From contig PFVP01000021.1 in assembly GCA_002790675.1 (NCBI GenBank), forward strand, positions 1 through 26,051: a stretch of DNA of 26,051 nucleotides, written 5' to 3'. The DNA is from Candidatus Moranbacteria bacterium CG_4_9_14_3_um_filter_45_14. GTDB lineage: Bacteria > Patescibacteriota > Minisyncoccia > Moranbacterales > UBA1568. The notes beneath the pieces were generated by a model, which made no database searches, was not told the DNA's origin, and saw only the letters and a program-made list of their open reading frames with translations. Position numbers and translations under genes: made by a program. Within the stretch, counting starts at the first letter, position 1. Each line of letters opens with the position of its first letter. Below, in pieces: positions 8,141 to 15,758 of the stretch.

Positions 8141-8149
8141 AGTATACCA
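8141..8149 (-). promoter_or_regulatory. Extended -10 promoter for the trmD-ftsW-mur operon
   Basis: The minus strand reads TGGTATACT, an extended -10 (TGn plus TATACT). It lies just after the terminator of the DUF4012 operon and about 90 nt before trmD. No good -35 is visible at normal spacing, which is acceptable for extended -10 promoters. Confidence 0.55.
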
Positions 8150-8169
8150 TAAAAACTCTTATCAAAAGC

Positions 8170-8194
8170 AAAAATGCCCGATTCAGGCATTTTT
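8170..8194 (-). terminator. Intrinsic terminator of the DUF4012 operon
   Basis: AAAAATGCC and GGCATTTTT form a 9-bp stem with a 7-nt loop, 32 nt after the DUF4012 stop codon, with more T's following on the minus strand. The A/T flanks make it potentially bidirectional. Confidence 0.8.
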
Positions 8195-8225
8195 ACGAGC
8201 AGTGCACATGCAGAAAACAACATCT

Positions 8226-9602
8226 TCAGTTCGCGATCTCACTCAATATAATATCACGATTGAGTATGAAATGCTTCTCTTCTCTTGATCCGTCTTTCGT
8301 GATAACCGTGACTGTGACGGGAACGTCATTCAGCCCCGGCTGTTTTTGTATTTTCAGATCATACCACTCACGTTTGAAATCCTGCGATAATGTGTATTCA
8401 AAGGTGACTGTTTTCTCCGTCAAAATAGGTATATGAACAAGCACCCCGAAATACTTCTTGTTCAGGAACGTCCCATACACCGGATCCTTGACAACCCCGG
8501 TCACCGTCGTCAGATAACTCCCTTGCGGAACATACACACGAAGGAATGTCTGATAATCCTTCGCGAACCAATCCTGTACTGGAGTCGTATTCTCGTACGT
8601 TACCGCAAGCGTCGCCTTAGGCGCCTCAGTCAAAGAGAGGTCAATGGTATAGGCATAGGAACGTTTCATAAAATAGTCAGTCTTGAAAGAACCGAGATTC
8701 GCGTCCACCAGAAACAGGTAATCATTCTTCCAACCATCGTCCATACGACCATCAAAGCCGGAACGGGAGACCTGTTCCTGAAGTATCTCATCCTTGAACA
8801 GCAATTGGATGTCTTTCTTATGCAGATCATCCAGCACGATCTTGAACAGATCGTATTTCTTCGCAAGTGACAATGCTTTTACTCGGTGAAGAATTTCAGA
8901 TCCGAGTACGGTTATAACCGATTTTCGTTCACCGAAATCGATATTCTGTTTGAGATATCCTTGTTCCACTTGGTATTCGAGATCCAGGATGGCATTCTCT
9001 TCACCATAGGTACCGGGATAACCATCGATAGTAACCGGTCCTGTCACATGAAGAAACGATGTCAACACATTGGTCGTCACTGCGACGACACCATCAAATG
9101 TTTCTTGTCCCTGTCCCATCTGATAGAACGTTTCCGCCCATTTGGCGTTCTCAGCAAAATCGGGAGTATAATTCGAATCACGCAATTTCCACGAATCGAT
9201 ATGAAGCGTTTCCTGCATCGGGTATAGTGGAGCGACCGTGCTCGGGATACGTCCATCAAAATTTCCGGTATCGTGTACGGAAAAATCAATGATGTTTCCA
9301 TCGCGAACTTTCAAAATGCCGAATGATCCGATGAACCCGCCTCCCGGACGCAGTTCCAAATTATTCTGGAAGAGAATCAAAAATATTTTTTCTTTCCCAT
9401 CAGTATGGAGCACCGCATCAGCCAAATACATCACCGTTTCCAGATCAGTTTTTGTTTCTTGCGGAACAGGTGCCAAGACAAGAAGACGTTGCAGATTCTC
9501 AAATCCCTGATTTTTCACTTCCCAATAAGCAAACCAAATAGACAGAAAGAAAATCGATCCGATGATGAACGTTGTCCAAAATTTTGTCGAGTATTTTTTC
9601 AT
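8226..9602 (-). CDS. DUF4012 domain protein, membrane anchored
   Basis: This 458-aa protein has an N-terminal membrane anchor (residues about 9-28) followed by an extracytoplasmic domain. The diagnostic DUF4012 segment is at about 75-100: LILFQNNLELRPGGGFIGSF, then GILKVRDGNI. The family is common in Patescibacteria and Actinobacteria near polysaccharide genes; its biochemical role is unknown. At 458 aa it is probably shorter than many homologues. Its ATG overlaps the stop of the Wzz-like gene by one base (TAATG), so the two are co-translated. It is the last gene of the operon and is followed by a clear terminator. A role in surface-polymer assembly or attachment is inferred from its neighbours only. 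Confidence 0.85.
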   Translation of the reverse strand: MKKYSTKFWTTFIIGSIFFLSIWFAYWEVKNQGFENLQRLLVLAPVPQETKTDLETVMYLADAVLHTDGKEKIFLILFQNNLELRPGGGFIGSFGILKVRDGNIIDFSVHDTGNFDGRIPSTVAPLYPMQETLHIDSWKLRDSNYTPDFAENAKWAETFYQMGQGQETFDGVVAVTTNVLTSFLHVTGPVTIDGYPGTYGEENAILDLEYQVEQGYLKQNIDFGERKSVITVLGSEILHRVKALSLAKKYDLFKIVLDDLHKKDIQLLFKDEILQEQVSRSGFDGRMDDGWKNDYLFLVDANLGSFKTDYFMKRSYAYTIDLSLTEAPKATLAVTYENTTPVQDWFAKDYQTFLRVYVPQGSYLTTVTGVVKDPVYGTFLNKKYFGVLVHIPILTEKTVTFEYTLSQDFKREWYDLKIQKQPGLNDVPVTVTVITKDGSREEKHFILNRDIILSEIAN

Positions 9603-10741
9603 TATTTTTCTTCGTGAGCGAGTAATGCGTTCAAACGTCGTCTGTATTCCTCTTGCGTCGGTTCACCTCGTACGGGTTCTACAGATGGGGCTGATACTAC
9701 CGACTCTTCTTGCAGAGTCATCATCACCCTTTCTTCCTGCGGTTCTGGGATATCCGTTTCATCCGGTAACGCTTCAAATTCAAACGGAAGGGATGATTCA
9801 TCAGCCACAGGCAGATCCATCTCATCATACGCCGTGGGCAGATTCACCGGAGCCTCCGCATGTTTCACGGTGCGAGATCCGTATGCCGAAGAAGTATTCA
9901 CTCCCTCATAAGACTGGTTCTCGAATGAAAGCACGTGCGGTTTTTCAGGAATGAATTTCTTCGGATCGATCCAGGGAACAGACTCTCCCACGCCGAATTC
10001 CGGGTAAGCACGTCTCGTGAGAGTTTCATCGAAATTCGATTGTACCGGCAGAGGATACGTATCAGGAAGGGGCATATTCTTTTTCTTTCTCCCGATCAAT
10101 TCTGGTACTATACGCAAAAGAAAGAAAAAAAGAGCCGTCAAAGAAAAACTTGTCAGGAGACTGACTCCTCCATAAAAAAGCGGCCTCTCCATGACGTAGG
10201 AAACAAGCGGTCCATCGACGATGCGCATATCAACATCCGTTTTTATATTGTAGTATAAACCAGCGAATGAAAACATCGTTTGTGCCGTCTGTGAAGCCAG
10301 CCACTTCGCTCTCTCCTGTGTCTCTCCAATCGCTCGAATAACGAGGACACCACTCGTATTCTGTTTCGTTACCGACACGATGTTGTTCCATTGCTCTTTA
10401 CGCTTATCCGGAGCATAGCCTGCGAAATCGTCATCTATGAAATCGTTCTCTCTCAATACTCGATCATAAAACGAGAGCGTACTCGTCAGCTCTGCCATAT
10501 TGTCCGCCACACCTTCGAAAGTCTGCGTCGTGCCGGATTTCGGAATAACAAGAACAGTCACTTCCGCGCTGTAACTGCGAAAGAAATCGAGCCAAAAAAG
10601 ACCGGATGCCAGCGTAACGAAAAAAAATGTTACGATAAAAGCACGACCGAGGGAGGATGCGATCAATTTATTTCGTACGATACGGAGCATAGTGTTCTTT
10701 TGCATTATTGTATTGATCCAAGGCATCCTCATACACTCCAA
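9602..10741 (-). CDS. Wzz-like chain-length determinant protein with long cytoplasmic tail
   Basis: The protein has two membrane helices (about residues 33-54 and 188-210) enclosing an extracytoplasmic domain, the topology of Wzz/capsule co-polymerases. After helix 2 comes a tail of about 165 residues that is acidic and proline-rich (PVADESSLPFEFEALPDET, PEPQEERVMM) and looks disordered. No Walker motifs or tyrosine cluster of a BY-kinase are seen. The first ATG (10741) lies deep inside the upstream glycosyltransferase gene. The ATGs at 10705 (MQKN) or 10690 (MLRIVRNK) are more plausible starts and still overlap it. Likely role: control of surface polysaccharide length or export. Confidence in topology is high; the exact family is less sure. 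Confidence 0.75.
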   Translation of the reverse strand: MECMRMPWINTIMQKNTMLRIVRNKLIASSLGRAFIVTFFFVTLASGLFWLDFFRSYSAEVTVLVIPKSGTTQTFEGVADNMAELTSTLSFYDRVLRENDFIDDDFAGYAPDKRKEQWNNIVSVTKQNTSGVLVIRAIGETQERAKWLASQTAQTMFSFAGLYYNIKTDVDMRIVDGPLVSYVMERPLFYGGVSLLTSFSLTALFFFLLRIVPELIGRKKKNMPLPDTYPLPVQSNFDETLTRRAYPEFGVGESVPWIDPKKFIPEKPHVLSFENQSYEGVNTSSAYGSRTVKHAEAPVNLPTAYDEMDLPVADESSLPFEFEALPDETDIPEPQEERVMMTLQEESVVSAPSVEPVRGEPTQEEYRRRLNALLAHEEK

Positions 10742-11837
10742 GTGTCTTTCGTGCTATGGCTTCCCAGCTGTAATATGTGCGCACACGCTCTTCGGCCATT
10801 TTCCCGAACTCTGCCACTTCATCGGGACGATTGATAAAATAGGCGAGTTCTTTCTTCAGGCTCTCTACATCTTTGTTCGGAAAGAATACTCCTGTGTGGG
10901 CGATAGCCTCACGATTGGCGGGAATATCGCTAACGAGTGGCAAAAGACCGTACCCCATCGCTTCAAGAAGAGCCAAAGACAATCCTTCATCTTCTGATGG
11001 TTGCACGAAAAGATACGCGTGTGAAAATAATTCTTCGAGAGACTTACCGGTCTGTTCGCCCGTGAAGATGATATTGCTCCGGCCATAAGCGAGTACCTTC
11101 AGGAATTTTTCGTATTCTTCCGTGTACGCAGACGAACCGACGATGACTAATTTGAAATTATTCGGAATCTTATTCGTATCTTCCAGTTCATTGAATGCCT
11201 TGATGAGATAATGGATGCCTTTGTGCGCTATCAAACGACTAACAGACAAGATATAACGCTTGGAACGCAGTCCCCATACATTCAACAATTCCGTATCAGG
11301 TTCAAGATTGACATCGGCACCATTGGGAACCAGCGTGAATGAACGATGATACTTCTTTTCTGCGTATTGTTTCAATGTCTCACTGATGACAATCGTCCTT
11401 TCCGGAATGGTACAGATAATTTTTTCAGCGATATGAAGACAAAATCGTGCTACGCTCCCCCACTTCTGATGCATATAGTCACGGCTATGAAATGTCGCTA
11501 TTACCCGCATACTCGGACGGAAAATGATCGGGATGACAGACAGCACGCTCGGCCCGATGGAGTGATAATGCAGGACATCATAATTCTGAAACAATGCGTG
11601 GAGCGTCGCTACGAACGTATGCGTGATAGCATCGAGGTGCTTCGTTCTGATACTCGGAAGCGAAACAAGCTTCACGCCCTGAAATTCTTTCAGAGATTTA
11701 TCCGTGTAGGACGGCCTCGTATACACGGTCACATCATGTCCGAAGGATGCCAATTGCACCGCCAACTTCTCGACATGTTTTTCAACACCACCAGAAAGAC
11801 TGGGGATCCCTTTTTGTCCGATGAAAGCGATTTTCAT
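10668..11837 (-). CDS. Glycosyltransferase family 4 (GT-B fold)
   Basis: The 389-aa retaining GT4-type glycosyltransferase begins MKIAFIGQKGIPSLSGGVEK, a typical N-terminal glycine-rich loop. It contains FHSRDYMHQKWG, VPNGADVN, the ISVSRL-like sequence ILSVSRLIAHKGIHYLIKAF, and the EX7E motif in SEDEGLSLALLEAMG that binds the nucleotide-sugar donor. It probably transfers a sugar onto a lipid-linked surface glycan at the inner membrane face. The donor and acceptor cannot be told from the sequence. It lies 38 nt after the beta-helix gene and overlaps the Wzz-like gene, consistent with one polysaccharide operon. No SD. Confidence 0.92.
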   Translation of the reverse strand: MKIAFIGQKGIPSLSGGVEKHVEKLAVQLASFGHDVTVYTRPSYTDKSLKEFQGVKLVSLPSIRTKHLDAITHTFVATLHALFQNYDVLHYHSIGPSVLSVIPIIFRPSMRVIATFHSRDYMHQKWGSVARFCLHIAEKIICTIPERTIVISETLKQYAEKKYHRSFTLVPNGADVNLEPDTELLNVWGLRSKRYILSVSRLIAHKGIHYLIKAFNELEDTNKIPNNFKLVIVGSSAYTEEYEKFLKVLAYGRSNIIFTGEQTGKSLEELFSHAYLFVQPSEDEGLSLALLEAMGYGLLPLVSDIPANREAIAHTGVFFPNKDVESLKKELAYFINRPDEVAEFGKMAEERVRTYYSWEAIARKTLGVYEDALDQYNNAKEHYAPYRTK

Positions 11838-11875
11838 AGAAGAGAAATTAACATGATGGAAGATTATCTGCGTGA

Positions 11876-12832
11876 TTAGAAACCGCGAATGACCGAGGAG
11901 ACAGAACCGATACCGTTTTGATCGATGCGATTCACATTCACGCCTGTCCCTTGTTGCAAACCTCCGAATGCACTCACCCCAGCTACGGTACGGGCGACAC
12001 GAGCAATGCCATAGCGACCGTTTTTGACGATAGTGGCTTTCTTGAAACCGATATTTCCAATAGCACCGTAAGTACTCACTTCCACTCCCTCACGACTGTT
12101 ATTGCGGATATTATTTTTCTTGCTCCAGATTTCGGAACCATCCAAAACAAGCTTCAGTCCACTTCCTTTGTTCCCACTGAAACTATTATTTTCAAGCCAA
12201 GCTTCCGTTCCCATAGCGAAATCCACACCATCGCTTTTATTGAGAGTAATATAACTATTGATCAGTACGATGAAACGCTTTTCTGCAAAAATACCGGCTC
12301 GGTCATTGCGGGTGATTTCTACCGTATCAAGCAATATACGGTGTCGTTTGTCAGTCTTCGCAGCATCGATATGGATACCATCCCGATTGCTGTCTTTGAC
12401 TACTACATTATACAAATGTGCCTTGGCATCTTCCATAATACGTATTCCGTGCCGTCCGCCCTTGATAGTAACATAGCTCAATTTAGATTCATCTTTCATT
12501 TCAACAGCAGGCTTGTTTTCATTCTTGGCTTTGATAATCACCTTGTCGCGTTCTTCACTCTCTCCGACGACTTTCACATCTTTCGGAATGGTGATATTTT
12601 CTTTATACTTACCATTCTTGATACGCACTTCCGTACCACCTTTGGCGTGATCAAGCGCTTTGGAAATACTCTGGTATGGATGATTGGAAGTACCATCCTC
12701 AGTACCATTGGCATCTTTATCGACAAAGATGACCTTGGCACTGCCAAAAACAAAAACAGGGACTGCGATGATAAACGCAACCGCCAAACCGATAAAAACC
12801 TCTTTCGAAAGCCAAAAACTACGACTGTTCAT
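11876..12832 (-). CDS. Membrane-anchored right-handed parallel beta-helix protein
   Basis: The 318-aa protein has an N-terminal transmembrane or signal segment (about residues 12-30, GLAVAFIIAVPVFVFG). This is followed by FVDKDANGTEDGTSNHPYQS and ISKALDHAKGGTEVRI, a DUF1565-like start of a pectin-lyase-type beta helix. Repeated PbH1-like rungs follow (GRHGIRIMEDAKAHLYNVVV, NRDGIHIDAA, DRAGIFAEKRFIVLINSYI, GSGLKLVLDGSEIWSKKNNI). It is probably exposed outside the membrane and may bind or modify carbohydrate. No catalytic residues can be assigned with confidence. It is the first gene of the envelope operon, with its own promoter shared back to back with the acyl-CoA synthetase. Confidence 0.85.
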   Translation of the reverse strand: MNSRSFWLSKEVFIGLAVAFIIAVPVFVFGSAKVIFVDKDANGTEDGTSNHPYQSISKALDHAKGGTEVRIKNGKYKENITIPKDVKVVGESEERDKVIIKAKNENKPAVEMKDESKLSYVTIKGGRHGIRIMEDAKAHLYNVVVKDSNRDGIHIDAAKTDKRHRILLDTVEITRNDRAGIFAEKRFIVLINSYITLNKSDGVDFAMGTEAWLENNSFSGNKGSGLKLVLDGSEIWSKKNNIRNNSREGVEVSTYGAIGNIGFKKATIVKNGRYGIARVARTVAGVSAFGGLQQGTGVNVNRIDQNGIGSVSSVIRGF

Positions 12833-12862
12833 AAAAATATATTACTAGTTCTTAAACGTTAT

Positions 12863-12891
12863 ATACTAGCAAAATTTCCGCTTTTTGTCAA
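12863..12891 (-). promoter_or_regulatory. Sigma70-type promoter for the beta-helix/GT/DUF4012 operon
   Basis: Minus-strand -35 TTGACA (12886-12891, perfect) and -10 TAGTAT (12863-12868) have a 17-bp spacer. The predicted start is near 12856, 24 nt before the ATG. The -35 overlaps that of the opposite promoter by five bases. Confidence 0.75.
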
Positions 12892-12913
12892 GAGTCTGAT
12901 GTTCCGCTATAAT
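12885..12913 (+). promoter_or_regulatory. Sigma70-type promoter for the acyl-CoA synthetase
   Basis: -35 TTGTCA (12885-12890) and -10 TATAAT (12908-12913, perfect) have a 17-bp spacer. The predicted start is near 12920. A 13-nt palindrome (TTGTTT-A-AAACAA, 12929-12941) lies in the short leader just before the ATG and could be an operator. Confidence 0.85.
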
Positions 12914-12946
12914 AGATGACATCAAGCCTTGTTTAAAACAAAAATT

Positions 12947-15061
12947 ATGCAACTTAAAACGCTTTTTTCACCACGATCCATTGCTGTTATCGGTGCGTCG
13001 ACCAAAATCGGTAGCGTCGGCTATACACTCACCGAAAACCTCCTCAAAAACGGCTATGCCGGGAGCATCTACCCCATCAATCCGAAAACTGACAACTTAT
13101 TCGGTCTCCCCTGCTATGCAAATATTTTCCTCATCCCGCACGAAATAGACCTCGCCATTATCATCGTTCCGGCCAATATTGTCCCCCTCGTCCTGCGCGA
13201 AGTCGGAGAGAAAGGCGTTCCGAGCGCCATTATCATTTCTTCCGGATTCAAAGAAACAGGAGAGGCAGGAAAAAAACTTGAAGACGAAATCACTCTGATC
13301 TCGAAAGAATACAACATCGCTCTTCTCGGTCCCAACTGTCTCGGATTTCTCCGTCCATCACTTGGACTCAATGCCTCTTTCGCCAAAATCCTTCCAGAGG
13401 ATGGAAAAATCGCTTTCTTCTCTCAGAGTGGCGCACTCTGTACCGCTATCCTCGATATAACTCACGACGCTCTGGCATTTTCTCACTTCGTCAGTATCGG
13501 AAACAAAGCAGTGATAAATGAGAACGAACTCCTTCGTTTCTTCGCATCTGATAAGAATATTGATGTAATAAGTTTCTATACTGAAGGACTGATAGACAGT
13601 GCCAAAATCATAGAAACAGGTCGCGCTGTACTTTCCCAGTCGGATGCCAAACCAATCATTGCCCTCAAATCAGGAACGACACCCGCAGGAACACAAGCTT
13701 CAAGCTCGCATACAGGAGCATTGGCAGGAAGTGATGATGCTTATGAAGCATTGTTCAAACAAGCCCGCATCATCCGGGCAACCAGTCTCGAAAATTTACT
13801 CGACCTCCTTTCTGTTTTCTCCAACAATCACTTACCTGAAAATAATCGTGTCGCCATCATCACGAATGCTGGCGGACTCGGTGTCCTCGCGACTGATTCG
13901 GCAATCGATAGCGGTCTTCGTATTGCATCGCTTGGAGAAGAAACGAAAAAGAAATTGCGAGCGGTTCTTCCTCCTTCAGCCAGCGTAAACAATCCAGTCG
14001 ACGTCCTGGGAGATGCTCTCGCTCTCCGCTATCAGAATGCTCTCGAGATCATCGCTGTCGATGAAGAAACAGATATGATCCTCGTGATCGTCACTCCGCA
14101 AACAATGACAGAAGATATCAAGACGGCCGAAGCTATCATCTCTATTAAAAAACATTACGATAAACCGATTGTCGCTGTTTTCGCCGGAAAAAAATCATTC
14201 AGTGCTGGTATTGAGCTCTTACGAAAAAATAATGTCGCGACATTCGCCTACCCCGAATCCAGTATGATGGTTCTAGGATCCTTGGCTCGTGTCACTCATT
14301 GGCGGAAACAAATTGCTATCCCTCCGATCAAGCTCACGAATATCGACCAAAAAAAAGCTGAGATAATTATCGCGAAAGTGAAAAACGAGAGCCGAACAGC
14401 TTTGACTGAAAAAGAAACAAGCGGAGTACTCCAGACCTACGGATTCCCCTTCTTCGCTACATACGAAGTACGAAGCAAAGAAGAAGCACTGGAAGTGGCA
14501 CAAAAAATCGGTACAAATGTCGCTCTCAAAATTGTTTCACCCGACATCATACACAAATCTGATGCCGGTGGTGTTATGCTTGGTGTCGATCCAAACAATG
14601 CGGGTGAAGCGTACGATCGACTGATAGCAACGGTGAAAAAAAACGCACCTGATGCAAAAATCGATGGCGCACTCGTGGTTGAAATGGCAGGAAAAGGCGG
14701 GAAGGAGCTTCTCCTCGGACTGAAGAAAGAACCTGGACTCGGGACGCTTCTCGTTTTTGGACTGGGCGGTATTTATGTCGAAACACTGAAAGATATCACG
14801 ATGCGTTTCATCCCCCTCTCCGAATCAGATATCGATGAGATGGTGCGTGAAATAAAAAGTTTCGCGCTCCTCTCGGGAATACGCGGTGAAACAGGCATCG
14901 ATGTTTTGTATCTGAAAGAACTCCTGATGCGTCTTGCAAAGTTCGCTCTCGATTTTCCAGAAATAGCAGAACTCGATATCAATCCGCTTCTCGCTTTTCC
15001 GAAAGGAAATGATTTTCGCGTGCTCGATGCCCGTATCCGTCTCGAAAAAAATGTTGCTTGA
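12947..15061 (+). CDS. ADP-forming acetate/acyl-CoA synthetase, fused alpha-beta subunits
   Basis: This enzyme converts acyl-CoA, ADP and phosphate to the acid, CoA and ATP, and is a fermentative ATP-generating step in many Patescibacteria and archaea. From ATG 12947 the product is 704 aa. It has an N-terminal CoA-binding Rossmann domain (SPRSIAVIGASTKIGSVGYT) and a succinyl-CoA-ligase-like domain carrying FSQSGALCTAI. The phospho-histidine motif SSHTGALAGSDDAYEALF has its His near residue 255. A C-terminal ATP-grasp domain (TEKETSGVLQTYGFPFFATY, VALKIVSPDIIHKSDAGGVM) ends in ELDINPLLAF. A TTG start at 12929 would add six residues, but ATG 12947 fits the family start. It is the only plus-strand gene here and is monocistronic. 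The substrate (acetate or a longer acid) is not determined. Confidence 0.95.
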   Translation: MQLKTLFSPRSIAVIGASTKIGSVGYTLTENLLKNGYAGSIYPINPKTDNLFGLPCYANIFLIPHEIDLAIIIVPANIVPLVLREVGEKGVPSAIIISSGFKETGEAGKKLEDEITLISKEYNIALLGPNCLGFLRPSLGLNASFAKILPEDGKIAFFSQSGALCTAILDITHDALAFSHFVSIGNKAVINENELLRFFASDKNIDVISFYTEGLIDSAKIIETGRAVLSQSDAKPIIALKSGTTPAGTQASSSHTGALAGSDDAYEALFKQARIIRATSLENLLDLLSVFSNNHLPENNRVAIITNAGGLGVLATDSAIDSGLRIASLGEETKKKLRAVLPPSASVNNPVDVLGDALALRYQNALEIIAVDEETDMILVIVTPQTMTEDIKTAEAIISIKKHYDKPIVAVFAGKKSFSAGIELLRKNNVATFAYPESSMMVLGSLARVTHWRKQIAIPPIKLTNIDQKKAEIIIAKVKNESRTALTEKETSGVLQTYGFPFFATYEVRSKEEALEVAQKIGTNVALKIVSPDIIHKSDAGGVMLGVDPNNAGEAYDRLIATVKKNAPDAKIDGALVVEMAGKGGKELLLGLKKEPGLGTLLVFGLGGIYVETLKDITMRFIPLSESDIDEMVREIKSFALLSGIRGETGIDVLYLKELLMRLAKFALDFPEIAELDINPLLAFPKGNDFRVLDARIRLEKNVA

Positions 15062-15081
15062 TATTTCTCAAAAAATTTAAC

Positions 15082-15118
15082 GGGCGCACAAGAAATTTTT
15101 CTTGTACGCCCTTTTTTT
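15082..15118. terminator. Bidirectional terminator between the acyl-CoA synthetase and the 23-aa peptide gene
   Basis: GGGCG-C-ACAAGAA pairs with TTCTTGT-A-CGCCC (one C-A mismatch) around a 4-nt loop. T7 follows immediately on the plus strand, and on the minus strand a T6 run begins a few bases after the stem. It separates two convergent transcripts. Confidence 0.85.
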
Positions 15119-15139
15119 CTACATAGATTGCAGGACAGA

Positions 15140-15211
15140 TCAGGGCATAAGCGCCAACATGAGCAACACTACTATCACGACGCCAATCAGAAACTTTTCT
15201 TCTCGGTTCAT
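15140..15211 (-). CDS. 23-aa single-span membrane peptide
   Basis: An ATG at 15211 opens a 23-codon frame ending in TGA. The product starts MNREEKFLIGVV and continues as an unbroken run of V, I, L, M and A to the C-terminus, so it is a short charged N-terminus plus one membrane helix. A GGAG Shine-Dalgarno (15218-15221) sits 6 nt upstream, and the frame begins 12 nt after the stop of the secreted 140-aa protein, so the two look like one operon closed by the terminator at 15082-15118. It is too short for most gene finders. The function is unknown; a membrane partner of its neighbour is conceivable. SD spacing and composition support translation. Confidence 0.55.
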   Translation of the reverse strand: MNREEKFLIGVVIVVLLMLALMP

Positions 15212-15223
15212 GATATTCTCCGT

Positions 15224-15646
15224 TTATTTTTTTGATCGATTCTTTGAGAAATCATTGATGGTCGCGATAACTTCTTTGATAGTCTGCACATTGGCATATC
15301 GTGCGAACACCCCCGATTCGAGTACGAGCCAACAGTCGACACCGTACCCATCCTCACGTACCCTGACGGTACATTTCCCCGGGTTTGATACATTACCGTC
15401 CATCGACAGGATTGGACGCCAGTCGTTTCTCATCACACTTTGTTCAAGTGCGATGTACCGACCATGATATTTATCCGATGTAATGAGTTCTACTGCCACC
15501 AATTTCTGTGACTTGACCATCACAGGATAGAACGTGACGGCCAGTCCATCATCGACACCCTGACCGAGCTTAGTCTGGGCTTGAGTCTGACCAAACACCA
15601 ATACACAACCCATTACAACCCCGACAACCCCAAACACTTTTTTCAT
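15224..15646 (-). CDS. Secreted protein of unknown function
   Basis: The 140-aa product is not a family I recognise. It has a classical signal peptide (MKKVFGVVGVVMGCVLVFG, then QTQAQ with cleavage expected after about residue 24). The mature domain of about 116 aa looks beta-rich and has two cysteines 13 residues apart (CTVRVREDGYGVDC) that could form a disulfide. An AAGGAG SD (15653-15658) lies 6 nt before the ATG, in contrast to the SD-less core genes. The leader contains a 7-bp stem-loop, and a sigma70-type promoter is present at 15721-15749. The 23-aa membrane peptide follows by 12 nt. Confidence 0.8.
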   Translation of the reverse strand: MKKVFGVVGVVMGCVLVFGQTQAQTKLGQGVDDGLAVTFYPVMVKSQKLVAVELITSDKYHGRYIALEQSVMRNDWRPILSMDGNVSNPGKCTVRVREDGYGVDCWLVLESGVFARYANVQTIKEVIATINDFSKNRSKK

Positions 15647-15664
15647 TTCCTGCTCCTTTTTGTT

Positions 15665-15687
15665 AAAAGACTTTACCCTTGTCTTTT
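15665..15687 (-). promoter_or_regulatory. Leader stem-loop of the 140-aa secreted protein gene
   Basis: AAAAGAC (15665-15671) and GTCTTTT (15681-15687) form a 7-bp perfect stem with a 9-nt loop, between the promoter and the SD. The SD (15653-15658) starts 6 nt after the stem. It could stabilise the mRNA or modulate initiation. Confidence 0.5.
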
Positions 15688-15720
15688 CTGGAAAAAAGAA
15701 TCTCCAAAAAATGACTCTGC

Positions 15721-15749
15721 TTTATACCACAAAAAATTATTCTTGTAAA
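15721..15749 (-). promoter_or_regulatory. Sigma70-type promoter for the 140-aa secreted protein gene
   Basis: Minus-strand -35 TTTACA (15744-15749) and -10 TATAAA (15721-15726) have a 17-bp spacer. It starts 9 nt after the glycosyltransferase stop codon. No terminator is seen in between, so read-through from the glycosyltransferase is possible. Confidence 0.75.
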
Positions 15750-15758
15750 GGCCTTATC

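Noticed and set aside
11918..12919. Plus-strand frame of 333 codons opposite the beta-helix gene
   Set aside because: The minus frame has an anchor, beta-helix repeats and a promoter; the plus frame has none and is a shadow of the repetitive sequence.
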